From an uncultured Lachnospiraceae bacterium (GTDB lineage: Bacteria > Bacillota > Clostridia > Lachnospirales > Lachnospiraceae): a stretch of 36,449 nucleotides of DNA. The stretch spans positions 1 to 36,449 of the forward strand of contig CANSTU010000032.1 of the NCBI GenBank assembly GCA_947650005.1, in the 5' to 3' direction. The position numbers and the translations under genes were made by a program. How positions within the stretch are numbered: position 1 is the first letter of the stretch; each line of letters opens with the position of its first letter. The notes below the pieces were generated by a model. The model was not told the DNA's origin and made no database searches. It was given only the letters and a program-made list of their open reading frames with translations. Positions 7,976 through 16,276 of this stretch are shown here, piece after piece.

Positions 7976-8263
7976 TTATGCTTCGCATTTCACGACTAAA
8001 TATCTCATAACATTGTCCATGATGCGCACACGGCTTTCGATCTCAGCAGGCGCAGTGGTCTCGGCATCGAACTGGATGAAATAATAGAATCCCTCTTTCA
8101 TCTTCTGGATCTCGTAGGCGAGCCTTTTCTTCCCCCACTCGTCTACATTTGTGATCGTGCCGCCGAATCTCTCGATAAGAGCCTTGCATTTGTCAACCAC
8201 ACCGGCTCTTTCTTCATCTTCGATTTTCGCATTCACGACAACCGCTAATTCATATTTGCTCAT
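7976..8263 (-). CDS. rpsF: 30S ribosomal protein S6
   Basis: S6 pairs with S18 on the small subunit platform. The 95-residue protein begins MSKYELAVVVNAKIEDEE and contains the family strands GGTITNVDEWGKKRLAYEI and the C-terminal VMRYLVVK. Start at 8263 is set by AGGAGGT 6 nt upstream; an in-frame ATG at 8320 would add 19 residues from the leader and lacks a ribosome binding site. First gene of the operon, driven by the promoter at 8329-8357. The leader between promoter and gene contains a short CCCC/GGGG hairpin and could hold the S6:S18 autoregulatory motif known in many bacteria, but I could not confirm its CCG box. Confidence 0.96.
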   Translation of the reverse strand: MSKYELAVVVNAKIEDEERAGVVDKCKALIERFGGTITNVDEWGKKRLAYEIQKMKEGFYYFIQFDAETTAPAEIESRVRIMDNVMRYLVVKCEA

Positions 8264-8328
8264 AGTTACCTCCTTCTGGTCTCTGGCCCCCGCAGGGGAG
8301 CAAGGAAATTTATATATCACGAGCTAAT

Positions 8329-8357
8329 ATAATAGCATAATATCCGCATCTTTTCAA
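8329..8357 (-). promoter_or_regulatory. Promoter of the rpsF-ssb-rpsR operon
   Basis: On the minus strand, TTGAAA (-35, 8352-8357), 17-bp spacer, TATTAT (-10, 8329-8334). The resulting leader is about 60 nt. Confidence 0.7.
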
Positions 8358-8362
8358 GCTTT

Positions 8363-8536
8363 TTAGCGGATTTCTCTCACATTTTTTTCCACCAGTTTCC
8401 TTGGAACCATGATCTGATGGCCGCATCCCAAGCACTTCAGGCGGAAATCCGCTCCTACCCGCAGTACCTCCCATTCCTTATTTCCACAGGGATGCTGTTT
8501 TTTCAATTTCACAATATTCCCCACCTGGATATCCAT
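8363..8536 (-). CDS. DUF951 domain-containing small zinc-ribbon-like protein
   Basis: A 57-residue protein of the DUF951 family, widespread in Firmicutes and of unknown molecular role; some annotation links it to mechanosensitive channel neighbours. Visible motifs are VGNIVKLKKQHPCG near the start and LKCLGCGHQIMVPR, giving three cysteines (C19, C37, C40 approximately) that could bind a metal, and the C-terminal R-K-L-V-E-K-N-V. The start at 8536 is chosen for GGAGG 5 nt upstream; an ATG at 8557 overlapping the sirtuin stop would add seven residues. It follows the sirtuin gene by 17 bp and is probably co-transcribed with it, just upstream of the rpsF promoter. Confidence 0.88.
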   Translation of the reverse strand: MDIQVGNIVKLKKQHPCGNKEWEVLRVGADFRLKCLGCGHQIMVPRKLVEKNVREIR

Positions 8537-8553
8537 ATCTGCCTCCAGTCTCC

Positions 8554-9270
8554 TCATAGGGCAGCAAAGATCTCACCTATACTACCCTGAACCATCAGAT
8601 TTGCCTGGGCATCCCTGGGCGTGGGCGTTTTATTGATAAGAATCAGCTTATTTCCTCTATAATAGTCGATCAGGCCAGCAGCTGGATAGACCGCCAGGGA
8701 TGTTCCTCCGACGATCAGCACGTCGGCTGCCCGGATAGCCGACACCGCCCGGCTCACGGTATCCTGATCGAGTCCCTCTTCATACAGCACCACATCCGGT
8801 TTAATATTTCCGCCGCATGCGCACTGGGGAACTCCTTCCAAATCCTGAATATGGGACAGATCATAAAATCTATGGCACCGTTCACAGTAATTCCGCAGGA
8901 CGCTGCCGTGCAGCTCCAACACGTTTTTACTCCCTGCCTTTTGGTGCAGGCCGTCAATGTTCTGCGTGATCACCGCCTTCAGTTTCCCCTGCGCCTCCCA
9001 CTCAGCCAGCCTCCTGTGCGCCGCGTTGGGCACGGCATCCGGAAAGAGCATCTTATCCCTGTAAAAGCGGAAAAATTCTTCCGGATTCCTCCGATAAAAA
9101 GTATGGCTCAAGATCGTCTCAGGCGGATAGTCATATTTCTGATTATACAGCCCGTCCACACTCCGAAAATCAGGTATCCCGCTCTCCGTGGACACTCCCG
9201 CTCCGCCAAAGAAAACGATATTTTCCGAAGCATCTATTATCTCCTTTAATTCTTTCAAAAGCTGCTCCAT
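8554..9270 (-). CDS. NAD-dependent protein deacylase, Sir2 family
   Basis: Sirtuins remove acetyl or other acyl groups from lysines, using NAD+ and releasing nicotinamide. The 238-residue cytosolic protein has GAGVSTESGIPDFRS (NAD binding, about residues 22-36), TQNIDGLHQKAG, the catalytic histidine in ELHGSV, four zinc cysteines in CERC...CACGG, and GGTSLAVYPAAG. It appears intact and of typical length. Start at 9270 is supported by AGAGGAAAG directly upstream. It lies 17 bp upstream of DUF951. Whether it prefers acetyl or longer acyl groups cannot be told here. Confidence 0.93.
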   Translation of the reverse strand: MEQLLKELKEIIDASENIVFFGGAGVSTESGIPDFRSVDGLYNQKYDYPPETILSHTFYRRNPEEFFRFYRDKMLFPDAVPNAAHRRLAEWEAQGKLKAVITQNIDGLHQKAGSKNVLELHGSVLRNYCERCHRFYDLSHIQDLEGVPQCACGGNIKPDVVLYEEGLDQDTVSRAVSAIRAADVLIVGGTSLAVYPAAGLIDYYRGNKLILINKTPTPRDAQANLMVQGSIGEIFAAL

Positions 9271-9423
9271 CTTTCCTCTCATTCTGCCACACAACGCGGC
9301 TCTCGCTTCTAAACGAAACTTCCTTCCTGTCTGCCGTTACTTTTCACACGTCCGATTCAGAGGATACTTTCACGGTACAGCAAACGTATGTACGGTCAGG
9401 CAGCCCTGCCCCTGTGGTATCCG

Positions 9424-9452
9424 TTGCATTCCCGTTTCCCGTCGAATATAAT
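9424..9452 (+). promoter_or_regulatory. Promoter of the C26-family hydrolase gene
   Basis: TTGCAT (-35, 9424-9429), 17-bp spacer, TATAAT (-10, 9447-9452). It lies inside the upstream extension of the open frame and so supports the start at 9489. Confidence 0.7.
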
Positions 9453-9488
9453 AAACTCAAACGCTGTTTTTCGAAAGGACATTCTTCC

Positions 9489-10160
9489 ATGAATAAAATC
9501 CTGATTGCCGGAATGCCGTCCCAAACGGCCCATTACCAAGATGCCCTGTCCCGCCTGGGGGCCCTCCCAATCGTATCCCTCGATCCCATGCAGGCCGATT
9601 CCTGTGATGCCCTACTCCTCCCGGGCGGCGGCGATATTGACCCTGCCCTTTTTGGCGAAAAGGACGCTGGTTCCCGCAATATAGACGCCGCCCTGGACCG
9701 GCTGCAACTGGATATCCTTGCCCGTTTTATCCGTCTGGGAAAACCGGTTTTGGGTATCTGTAAGGGTCTGCAGGTTATCAATGTCCATTTTGGAGGGACA
9801 ATTATCCAGGATCTTCCCACTGCGGATACCCATCGCTACAATGGGCAGGATCAGATCCATTCTACCCGTGCCCTACCCGGTAGCATTCTGGCCGGCCTCT
9901 ACGGAGAAGAGTTTGCCGTTAACAGTGCACACCATCAGGGTCTCGGGCGGATCGGCCGAGATCTTATCGTCATTCAGCACACCTCTGACGGCGTGATCGA
10001 AGCAGCCATCCATTCCTTTCTCCCCATTCTGGCCGTCCAGTGGCATCCGGAGCGCATGTGCTTTTCCAGAAGGCAGGACGATACCGTGGACGGCAGTCTG
10101 CTTCTCTCCCGTTTCCTGGATTCCTGCCGTTTGGGCAATTTTGGACACCCTGGACGCTAA
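9489..10160 (+). CDS. Gamma-glutamyl-gamma-aminobutyrate hydrolase family (peptidase C26, PuuD-like)
   Basis: A 223-residue class-I glutamine-amidotransferase-like hydrolase. Members cleave gamma-glutamyl bonds, as in gamma-glutamyl-GABA of the putrescine pathway. The sequence shows the oxyanion-strand region LLLPGGGDIDPALF, the nucleophile elbow LGICKGLQVINV (Cys about 97), NSAHHQG, and the catalytic His-Glu in AVQWHPER. All three parts of the triad are present. Start at 9489 (MNKILIAG) has GAAAGGA about 10 nt upstream, and the promoter at 9424-9452 lies downstream of the alternative ATG at 9414. No putrescine genes are nearby, so the substrate is open. Its 3' end faces the DUF5722 gene. Confidence 0.9.
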   Translation: MNKILIAGMPSQTAHYQDALSRLGALPIVSLDPMQADSCDALLLPGGGDIDPALFGEKDAGSRNIDAALDRLQLDILARFIRLGKPVLGICKGLQVINVHFGGTIIQDLPTADTHRYNGQDQIHSTRALPGSILAGLYGEEFAVNSAHHQGLGRIGRDLIVIQHTSDGVIEAAIHSFLPILAVQWHPERMCFSRRQDDTVDGSLLLSRFLDSCRLGNFGHPGR

Positions 10161-10184
10161 CTGCCTGCCGCGCAGGATTTTGAC

Positions 10185-12020
10185 CTATTTTTTCTTTATG
10201 ACCTCGTCCCAATCCTGGATCCCTATATAAACCTTGGCAAACTCCGTGTACTCCTGTGACCTGTCCGTATCGATGTAGCGGAAAGTATCATAGATGTACT
10301 TCTTTCTTCCGTTCTGGTAAGAAAGGCCAAGCGCCAGCCCCTGCGCCACTTCCTCCGCCGCATCCGTCTCCCGGGACAGAATCATGGCGTCGATATACTG
10401 ATTGTTTTCCGCGATATAGTATGCATAGGCAAAAGCGGCTGCCTGCACATCCTCTCCATAGGTAGAGGTGAATCCCATCTCGCTCAGGATCACAGGGCGC
10501 ACCTCACCCTCCTGCGTCAAAAAATCCGGCTGCCGCAGATAGTCAGTGACCACGTCAATATTATAGATCGTCACCATGGACGTGTCCTCCGATTCCTGCA
10601 CCAGCGCCTCGTTTTGGGCAGACAGCTCCCAGAACTTGGGCCAGGTGAGAGGGACGGAATAAGGATGGTGAGCCAGTCCCCAGTCAATATTTCCCTCCCT
10701 CGTAATACACTCGTTGAACGCATCCAATATGTCCCTGGAATTATAACTGGACGCGGAAGTTAGATTACCCGTCCACTGCTGATCCAGGGAAATGTATACC
10801 CGCGCATTGGCATTCATACTGCGTATTCCGTTATAGACCAGCCGGAAGGCCCGGGCATACTCCCTGACGTAAACATCCAATTCCACGTTCTGCATATAGT
10901 TCCACAGAGAACGGACATTGATCTCATTCCCCACGATCCAATTCATCACCGTCCCGTGCTCCTTGTCCCGATAACGTTCCGCTAAAAAGGCAGATACCGC
11001 CTCTAAGTACTCACAGCCCTCTTCCTCCGCTGCATTGAACGCATAATAATAAGCATTCCCGTTCCTGGACAGGGGATGGATCATCTGGGGCGCATGGGAA
11101 GCCTTGTTATTTAACAGGATTGCGGTTATTACAATCCCCTTACGCGTCAGCGTACGGAATACATAATCATATTCGTCCACCACGTGACCGTTTAACGTGT
11201 ACTTTTTTCCGTTGTAAGTGTACGTAATCGTAGGATAGTCGCTGTGGGTCGAGGGTCCAAGGATCCGGGCCACAGGAATATTATACACGGCATGTTTCAC
11301 GCCCAGCTCATCCAATTCCGACGTGGCCAGCTTCAACGGATCCACCAACAGCCCTTTGATGGATTCTGATTCCGGAAAGGGCTCACTATACCCCGCAAGG
11401 GCCTCCGGATTGGTAATATAATGGGGCGCAGTTATAGCCACATATTGTCCGTCCGCTTTCACCGTCACCACAAATTTATCATACAGCCTGGAATTCTCCT
11501 GAAATTCGTTGATGGGCGCAGTCAGCGTAAAAAAATGCTCCTTCTTTGTCTCCGCAATGGCTTCCCGTCCTTCCGGAACGCTTTCCTCGTAGGGTTTAAG
11601 AGCAACCAAATAGAAATTGTCGTCGTCACTCTCCGGCAGTTCCCCCGTTTCCCCCTTCAGTGCAAACTGCTCCCCGTCAGGAAGGATTTTGCATGAAACC
11701 ACCTTAGCATCGCCCTGTGGTTCCTGCGCCGCGACGCTATCCCTGATTCCTTTGGGAAAAGAGATCGGCCCATCGCTGCTGCCTTCCTCTTTCGGTTTTA
11801 CGGCCGCCTCCGATTCCTCAGGAACGCCGCCGCTCGTCTGCTGGCTCTCCTTCCCATCCCTGAATGCCGCAAACAAGGACACAGCCATTACCATCAGGAC
11901 GACACAAAGCAACAGCGCATATCCGCAGACAGCCCTGTCGCTCATTTTTCTTTTCTTCCCGGATCGTTTTATCTTCCTTCCCCTTTGCGTAAAATTGCCT
12001 TTTTTCATATTTCGCTTCAT
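10185..12020 (-). CDS. Membrane-anchored DUF5722 protein (cellulase-like TIM-barrel glycosidase)
   Basis: A 611-residue protein with a very basic N-terminus (residues 1-28), one transmembrane helix (about 31-53) and an outward-facing body, so probably a type II membrane or shed surface protein. After a Ser/Glu-rich linker (about 55-100), a beta-sandwich-like part and then a TIM-barrel-like part follow. IVGNEINV (Glu about 366) and VILSEMGFTS (Glu about 514) sit where the acid/base and nucleophile lie in clan-A glycosidases, with HHPYSVPLTW between them. These features match the DUF5722 family, which has no settled substrate that I know of. The ribosome binding site is weak (CGGAAG just before ATG). 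Monocistronic; HelD lies upstream on the same strand, 240 bp away. Confidence 0.8.
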   Translation of the reverse strand: MKRNMKKGNFTQRGRKIKRSGKKRKMSDRAVCGYALLLCVVLMVMAVSLFAAFRDGKESQQTSGGVPEESEAAVKPKEEGSSDGPISFPKGIRDSVAAQEPQGDAKVVSCKILPDGEQFALKGETGELPESDDDNFYLVALKPYEESVPEGREAIAETKKEHFFTLTAPINEFQENSRLYDKFVVTVKADGQYVAITAPHYITNPEALAGYSEPFPESESIKGLLVDPLKLATSELDELGVKHAVYNIPVARILGPSTHSDYPTITYTYNGKKYTLNGHVVDEYDYVFRTLTRKGIVITAILLNNKASHAPQMIHPLSRNGNAYYYAFNAAEEEGCEYLEAVSAFLAERYRDKEHGTVMNWIVGNEINVRSLWNYMQNVELDVYVREYARAFRLVYNGIRSMNANARVYISLDQQWTGNLTSASSYNSRDILDAFNECITREGNIDWGLAHHPYSVPLTWPKFWELSAQNEALVQESEDTSMVTIYNIDVVTDYLRQPDFLTQEGEVRPVILSEMGFTSTYGEDVQAAAFAYAYYIAENNQYIDAMILSRETDAAEEVAQGLALGLSYQNGRKKYIYDTFRYIDTDRSQEYTEFAKVYIGIQDWDEVIKKK

Positions 12021-12260
12021 TCTTCCGCCGTCGAATCAGGAATGGCATACCTGCTTCCCTGACCGCCCACCTTTCTTTATGTATTCTAACACAAGGCAGA
12101 AGGGGAGAACAGCATGAATAATCGTTTTTTTTTATTCATAATAAAGTTTTTACCCGGGAATCTTCCTCTTCGCACGGGTTCCTGCAGGATACATGAAGCA
12201 GCGGTTTAAACGCTGTTTCCCTGTTATGCATGTCGGGCCGCGTTGACACATTCCTGATTC

Positions 12261-15200
12261 TCATCTATAATTGGGGAATTTGATCTTATTCACCGCACCG
12301 GCCAGAAGGAAGTAATAATCCATCTGTGAATCCCCTTCCGTATATAGGTAGGAGCCATAGGTGGGAATATCACAGCATATGGTGGGGCAGTTGGATGCCA
12401 TCAGAATGCCATATCCCCTGTCCGAAAGCAGCAGCGGCAGACAGTCTTTTGCTTCTCCATGGGAAATATACCTGGCGCTTTTACGCAGGGAGAGCACGCC
12501 CTTTCCGGATCCCACTCCCTGCAGCGTCTCTTCCTTTGTCCAGTCCAGATAAAGCCACGTACGCATTCCGCCCGTTCCGCTTTCCATCTGCCTCGGTTCC
12601 CTGGCCCGCTCCGACAGCAGCGGTTTCCTATCTCTAGTCATATAAGTAATAGCGCCGCCCGTTTTGTCCACCCGCAGGCACAGGTCGTCCGTCAGAACTT
12701 CCACCGCATTTCCAGCCGTTCGGTACATCCAGGCATCGTCCGCCCCCGGCACCACAATCCGTCCTTCCCTTTTTTTCTCTAGTTGGGTTCCTCTCGCAAA
12801 GGTAATACGGATAATGCCGCTGTCCACAGGACTGATCCGCAGCACTCCGTATCGGCTGCTCAGATACAATCCGTCCGTCTCCTTGGACATCCAGCGCACG
12901 GCTAAATCTATCTTCCCGTGCCCGGCCGGACGGAGCTTTCCGTTATCCGGCATATCTCCAAAGGTGGGAGCGCTCGTCGTCTTTGACGAGGCGCTTACCC
13001 GCTCTACAGACTGCCCTTTCCCTTCTACTGCAAAAGAGCCCTGTTGACGCACACCCGGGGTTGAGCGGAGCATTCCCATCCCTTCCCCTGCTACCGGTCG
13101 GTTTCTCTCCTTCCAGCCGGCTATGGGACGTCCCTCTTGCCCGCCCCTTTCAACTGCGGCGCAGCCGGTCGGCAGCTTTGCTCGTTTTCCTTCCAAGCTT
13201 CCCCGCCCGATTTGCCTTTTCACGCATGACGTATCCTCCCCCTCTTTGCACCCTCTTTTCCTCCCATCGTTTTGCGCTCCAGACGTCTGCTTTTCCCGGT
13301 TCTCATCAGCTCCCGGCAGAATGATGTGCCGTTTTCCTTCTGGTATCGGATCCGCGATCAGCCCTGTCAGGTTGCCGGTATGCAACACACACAACTCATG
13401 AAGGGCACGGGTAGCGGCCACATACAAGAGTTTTGCATGGCCGTCGTCCACCGGATAGTCTTTCCTGTCCGGATCCAAAACGAGGACCGCGTCGAATTCC
13501 AGCCCTTTGGTTAAGTTTACAGGAAGTACCATAACGCCGCTTCCAAAAACCGTCTTTTCCGGATCGCTTTCCATCACCTCCAGATATTCCGACAGCTCCT
13601 GCGCCGCGCGCGCAGCCTCCTTCTGATTCCGGCACACCACGGCAATGGTATCCAGTCCTGTTTCCTGCCATCCACGGCAGACCCTAGCAGCCGAACGCAG
13701 CAAAGTTTTCCGGTCCCGCTCTTCCCTTACCTCCACCGGCTTTCCGTGCCGGATGATGGGTTCCACCGGATAAACAGCGAACTGCCCATGATGCAGGATT
13801 TGGGTGGCAAACCGGGAGATTTCCACGGTGTTCCGGTAGCTTTTTTTCAAAATGCCAAAGCTGTCCATCGCATCCGTAAGAAGCAGCCTTCTCAACTCCT
13901 CCCAGTCGTTCAGGCCATATCCGAAATGGATATTCTGTGACACGTCTCCCATGACCGTATAGGTGCAGCCTTTTAAACAAAACTTTAATACGGCATATGC
14001 CATGATCCCGAAATCCTGAGCCTCATCGATGACCACATGGTGCGCCTCGCTGATCACCTCCGTCTCTTTCACCCGTTTATACAAATAGGCCAGCGCCGCC
14101 AGATCATATACATCAAACGAATCCTCAGGGATACTCACCTCATGCCCTTTGGCAGCCTGCCGCATCAGGAATTCCCGGTACAAGTCATAGATCGGCCTTT
14201 TCCAGGCCCTTCCCCCATATTTTCCCCGATAGGCCTTCAAAATGGCCTTCCGTTCCGCATCCGTATATTTGATTCCCTTTCCAAGGAATTCTTCTTTAAT
14301 CTTGTTGATCAGCCTTTCATTGAGCATATTGATCTTGCTCTGGACGGATACCCCTGGATTTTGCCGAATATAACGTTCTACCGTTTCCTCGTCTACCAGG
14401 CGTACCAAGTCTTCCAAAGCTGCCGGCTTACCGTCCGTCTCATCGAACACACCCGTCTTACCGTCCCGCATCCCCTCCACAAACTGTCTCGGATTGAGGT
14501 AAACAGTCTCCCTGGGAATCGTTTCCCATTCCAGCCGATCACAGTAAGTTTCCAGGGCCCGGAACCAGCGCCTGCCCCCCTTGATGTTCTCCCGGCCATC
14601 GTTCCCCCCGGATTCTTTCACCTTGTACTTTTCCTCGTCCCAATCCTCATACAGAAGCCGTACAAAGAGCTGCTCCATAGTCATCTGCCGCACGCCGTAC
14701 ACATCCAAATCCGGCAGAACCCCTGTGATATAGTTCAGCAGAATCCGATTGCTCCCCACGATATAGAAATCGTCCGGTCGGAACCGCTCCTGATAATTGT
14801 ACAGGATATAAGAGATCCGATGCATGGCCACCGTGGTCTTTCCCGAACCGGCCACCCCCTGCACGATCACATTATGGTACGGCGACTTCCTGATGATCTC
14901 GTTCTGTTCCTTTTGGATGGTGGCGACGATTTCCCCCAGCACCGCCTGCTTGTTTTTCGCTAGATACTTTGTCAGCAAGTCGTCGTTGGCTATCACCTCG
15001 CTGTCAAAATAATCCAGAAGCTTCCCTTCTTCTATTTCATAGGTTCGCTTCCGTTTCAGGCGAACCCGGATCCGGGAACCGCCGGGCGCCGCATAGCTGC
15101 ATTCCCCCAGCCCGTTTTCATAGTAAACATTTGCAACGGGCGCGCGCCAATCCACCACCATCCAATGAGTGGTATCCCTGGAAATACCTCCCTTGCCGAT

Positions 15201-15521
15201 GTACAGGGATTCTTCCTTTCCTGCCGTCTCATCACGGAATACGATCCGGCCGAAATAGGGCTTTTGCTGCGCCTTCTCATTCCGAAGAAACGCGCGTTTC
15301 ATATGATCGCGCAGGGTGATGGTATTGTGCAGAAGTGTGAGCATTTCCACATCGTTGCTCCTGAAATGTTCCCGCATTTCATCGATATCACTGCTCATCT
15401 TCTGAACCTCTTGTCCGTACTGCTCCACATTCTTCCTTACCACGGTCAACGTCTCATCCAGATACGCTTCTTCCTCCTGCCGCGACATTCCCGGAAGTTC
15501 CTTTTCCTTCGCTGTGTCCAT
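12261..15521 (-). CDS. helD: HelD-type UvrD/RNA polymerase-recycling helicase with GH31-like C-terminal beta-sandwich
   Basis: Residues 1 to about 715 form a complete HelD-type superfamily-1 ATPase, a factor that clears stalled RNA polymerase from DNA. The N-terminus is a coiled coil (about 12-85), Walker A is GVAGSGKTT (222-230), Walker B DEAQD (499-503), then GDVSQNIHFGYG (about 525-536), SYRNT (561-565), TKGLEFDAVLVLD (671-683) and YVAATRAL (700-707). A basic low-complexity linker (about 728-865) follows. Residues about 866-1080 (LYLSSRYGVLRISPVDSGI, PLLLSDRGYGILM, SQMDYYFLLAG) resemble the N-terminal beta-sandwich of GH31 alpha-glucosidases, with no barrel after it. HelD proteins are usually about 690-780 residues; this one has 1086. 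Start at 15521 has AAAGGAGT 7 nt upstream. Confidence 0.88.
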   Translation of the reverse strand: MDTAKEKELPGMSRQEEEAYLDETLTVVRKNVEQYGQEVQKMSSDIDEMREHFRSNDVEMLTLLHNTITLRDHMKRAFLRNEKAQQKPYFGRIVFRDETAGKEESLYIGKGGISRDTTHWMVVDWRAPVANVYYENGLGECSYAAPGGSRIRVRLKRKRTYEIEEGKLLDYFDSEVIANDDLLTKYLAKNKQAVLGEIVATIQKEQNEIIRKSPYHNVIVQGVAGSGKTTVAMHRISYILYNYQERFRPDDFYIVGSNRILLNYITGVLPDLDVYGVRQMTMEQLFVRLLYEDWDEEKYKVKESGGNDGRENIKGGRRWFRALETYCDRLEWETIPRETVYLNPRQFVEGMRDGKTGVFDETDGKPAALEDLVRLVDEETVERYIRQNPGVSVQSKINMLNERLINKIKEEFLGKGIKYTDAERKAILKAYRGKYGGRAWKRPIYDLYREFLMRQAAKGHEVSIPEDSFDVYDLAALAYLYKRVKETEVISEAHHVVIDEAQDFGIMAYAVLKFCLKGCTYTVMGDVSQNIHFGYGLNDWEELRRLLLTDAMDSFGILKKSYRNTVEISRFATQILHHGQFAVYPVEPIIRHGKPVEVREERDRKTLLRSAARVCRGWQETGLDTIAVVCRNQKEAARAAQELSEYLEVMESDPEKTVFGSGVMVLPVNLTKGLEFDAVLVLDPDRKDYPVDDGHAKLLYVAATRALHELCVLHTGNLTGLIADPIPEGKRHIILPGADENREKQTSGAQNDGRKRGCKEGEDTSCVKRQIGRGSLEGKRAKLPTGCAAVERGGQEGRPIAGWKERNRPVAGEGMGMLRSTPGVRQQGSFAVEGKGQSVERVSASSKTTSAPTFGDMPDNGKLRPAGHGKIDLAVRWMSKETDGLYLSSRYGVLRISPVDSGIIRITFARGTQLEKKREGRIVVPGADDAWMYRTAGNAVEVLTDDLCLRVDKTGGAITYMTRDRKPLLSERAREPRQMESGTGGMRTWLYLDWTKEETLQGVGSGKGVLSLRKSARYISHGEAKDCLPLLLSDRGYGILMASNCPTICCDIPTYGSYLYTEGDSQMDYYFLLAGAVNKIKFPNYR

Positions 15522-15583
15522 GTCCACTCCTTTCTGCAATGTGCCGTTATGAGATCGCCTTTCGCTGCCAGCGGGTACCTGAA

Positions 15584-15602
15584 CTGCTACCGATGTACGG
15601 TA
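15584..15602. other. Short perfect hairpin upstream of helD
   Basis: GCTACCG and CGGTAGC face each other around a 5-nt spacer in the leader region of helD, about 65 bp before its start. It could be a regulator site or an RNA hairpin; no T tract follows, so it is unlikely to be a terminator. Confidence 0.45.
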
Positions 15603-15814
15603 GCAATGTAACATCCATTCTATCTAAAAAAGAAAAAAATACTAGACTTTATTTTTGAAAAGTGGTAAAGTAGATACTGAAGTGTGGATAGAGTTAAAAT
15701 TGGCAGGACTTTTATTATGGCAAGTGCCATGATAGGGTTCTTTTTTATTCCGTGGGAATCGGCACTTTTTCCCTAGTGCCGCATAATTTACACAAAAAAA
15801 GGAGGCGCATATCT

Positions 15815-16177
15815 ATGGGATGTCTTGGAAATATTTTATGGTTTATCTTCGGAGGCTTTATCAGCGGGTTGAGTTGGGCAGTAGCCGGGCTCCTATGGTG
15901 CATCACCGTCGTCGGGATTCCCGTGGGCCTGCAATGCTTCAAATTCGCTGCTCTCAGCTTCTTTCCCTTTGGTAAAGAAATCCGTTATGGAGGAGGCGCC
16001 GGTTCCCTTCTCCTGAATTTGATCTGGATCATCGTATCCGGCCTGCCTCTGGCGATAGAATCTGCCGTACTCGGCTGTCTGCTCTGTATCACCATTGTGG
16101 GCATCCCCTTTGGCCTGCAACATTTTAAAATCGCCAAGCTCGCCCTGATGCCCTTTGGCGCAACCGTGGAAGGTTAA
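15815..16177 (+). CDS. YccF domain-containing inner membrane protein
   Basis: A 120-residue membrane protein made of two YccF (DUF307) repeats. Each repeat has a hydrophobic stretch followed by the signature ITVVGIPVGLQCFKFAALSFFPFG (first, about 30-53) and ITIVGIPFGLQHFKIAKLALMPFG (second, about 93-116). The near-identical C(I/L)TxVGIPxGLQ motif in both halves shows an internal duplication, standard for the family. The role of YccF proteins is unknown. Start at 15815 has GGAGG 9 nt upstream; an ATG at 15752 would add 21 non-hydrophobic residues and has no ribosome site. It is divergent from helD and convergent with the GH13 gene. Confidence 0.92.
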   Translation: MGCLGNILWFIFGGFISGLSWAVAGLLWCITVVGIPVGLQCFKFAALSFFPFGKEIRYGGGAGSLLLNLIWIIVSGLPLAIESAVLGCLLCITIVGIPFGLQHFKIAKLALMPFGATVEG

Positions 16178-16210
16178 CGCAATAGAACGGTTGCAATCAA
16201 AGAGTGAAAA

Positions 16211-16240
16211 CGCCGCAGCCTCCGAATAGGGACTGCGGCG
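16211..16240. terminator. Hairpin between convergent YccF and GH13 genes
   Basis: CGCCGCAG (16211-16218) pairs with CTGCGGCG (16233-16240) around a 14-nt loop that may pair further. It sits between two convergent stops and likely ends both transcripts, although the T tracts are weak. Confidence 0.55.
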
Positions 16241-16276
16241 CCAATTATTATAGTGGAACCTCGTTCCATTTTCTTG

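Noticed and set aside
8264-8330. Leader of rpsF as an S6:S18 binding riboregulator
   Set aside because: A short CCCC/GGGG hairpin is present but I could not identify the required CCG bulge, so it is not listed as a feature.
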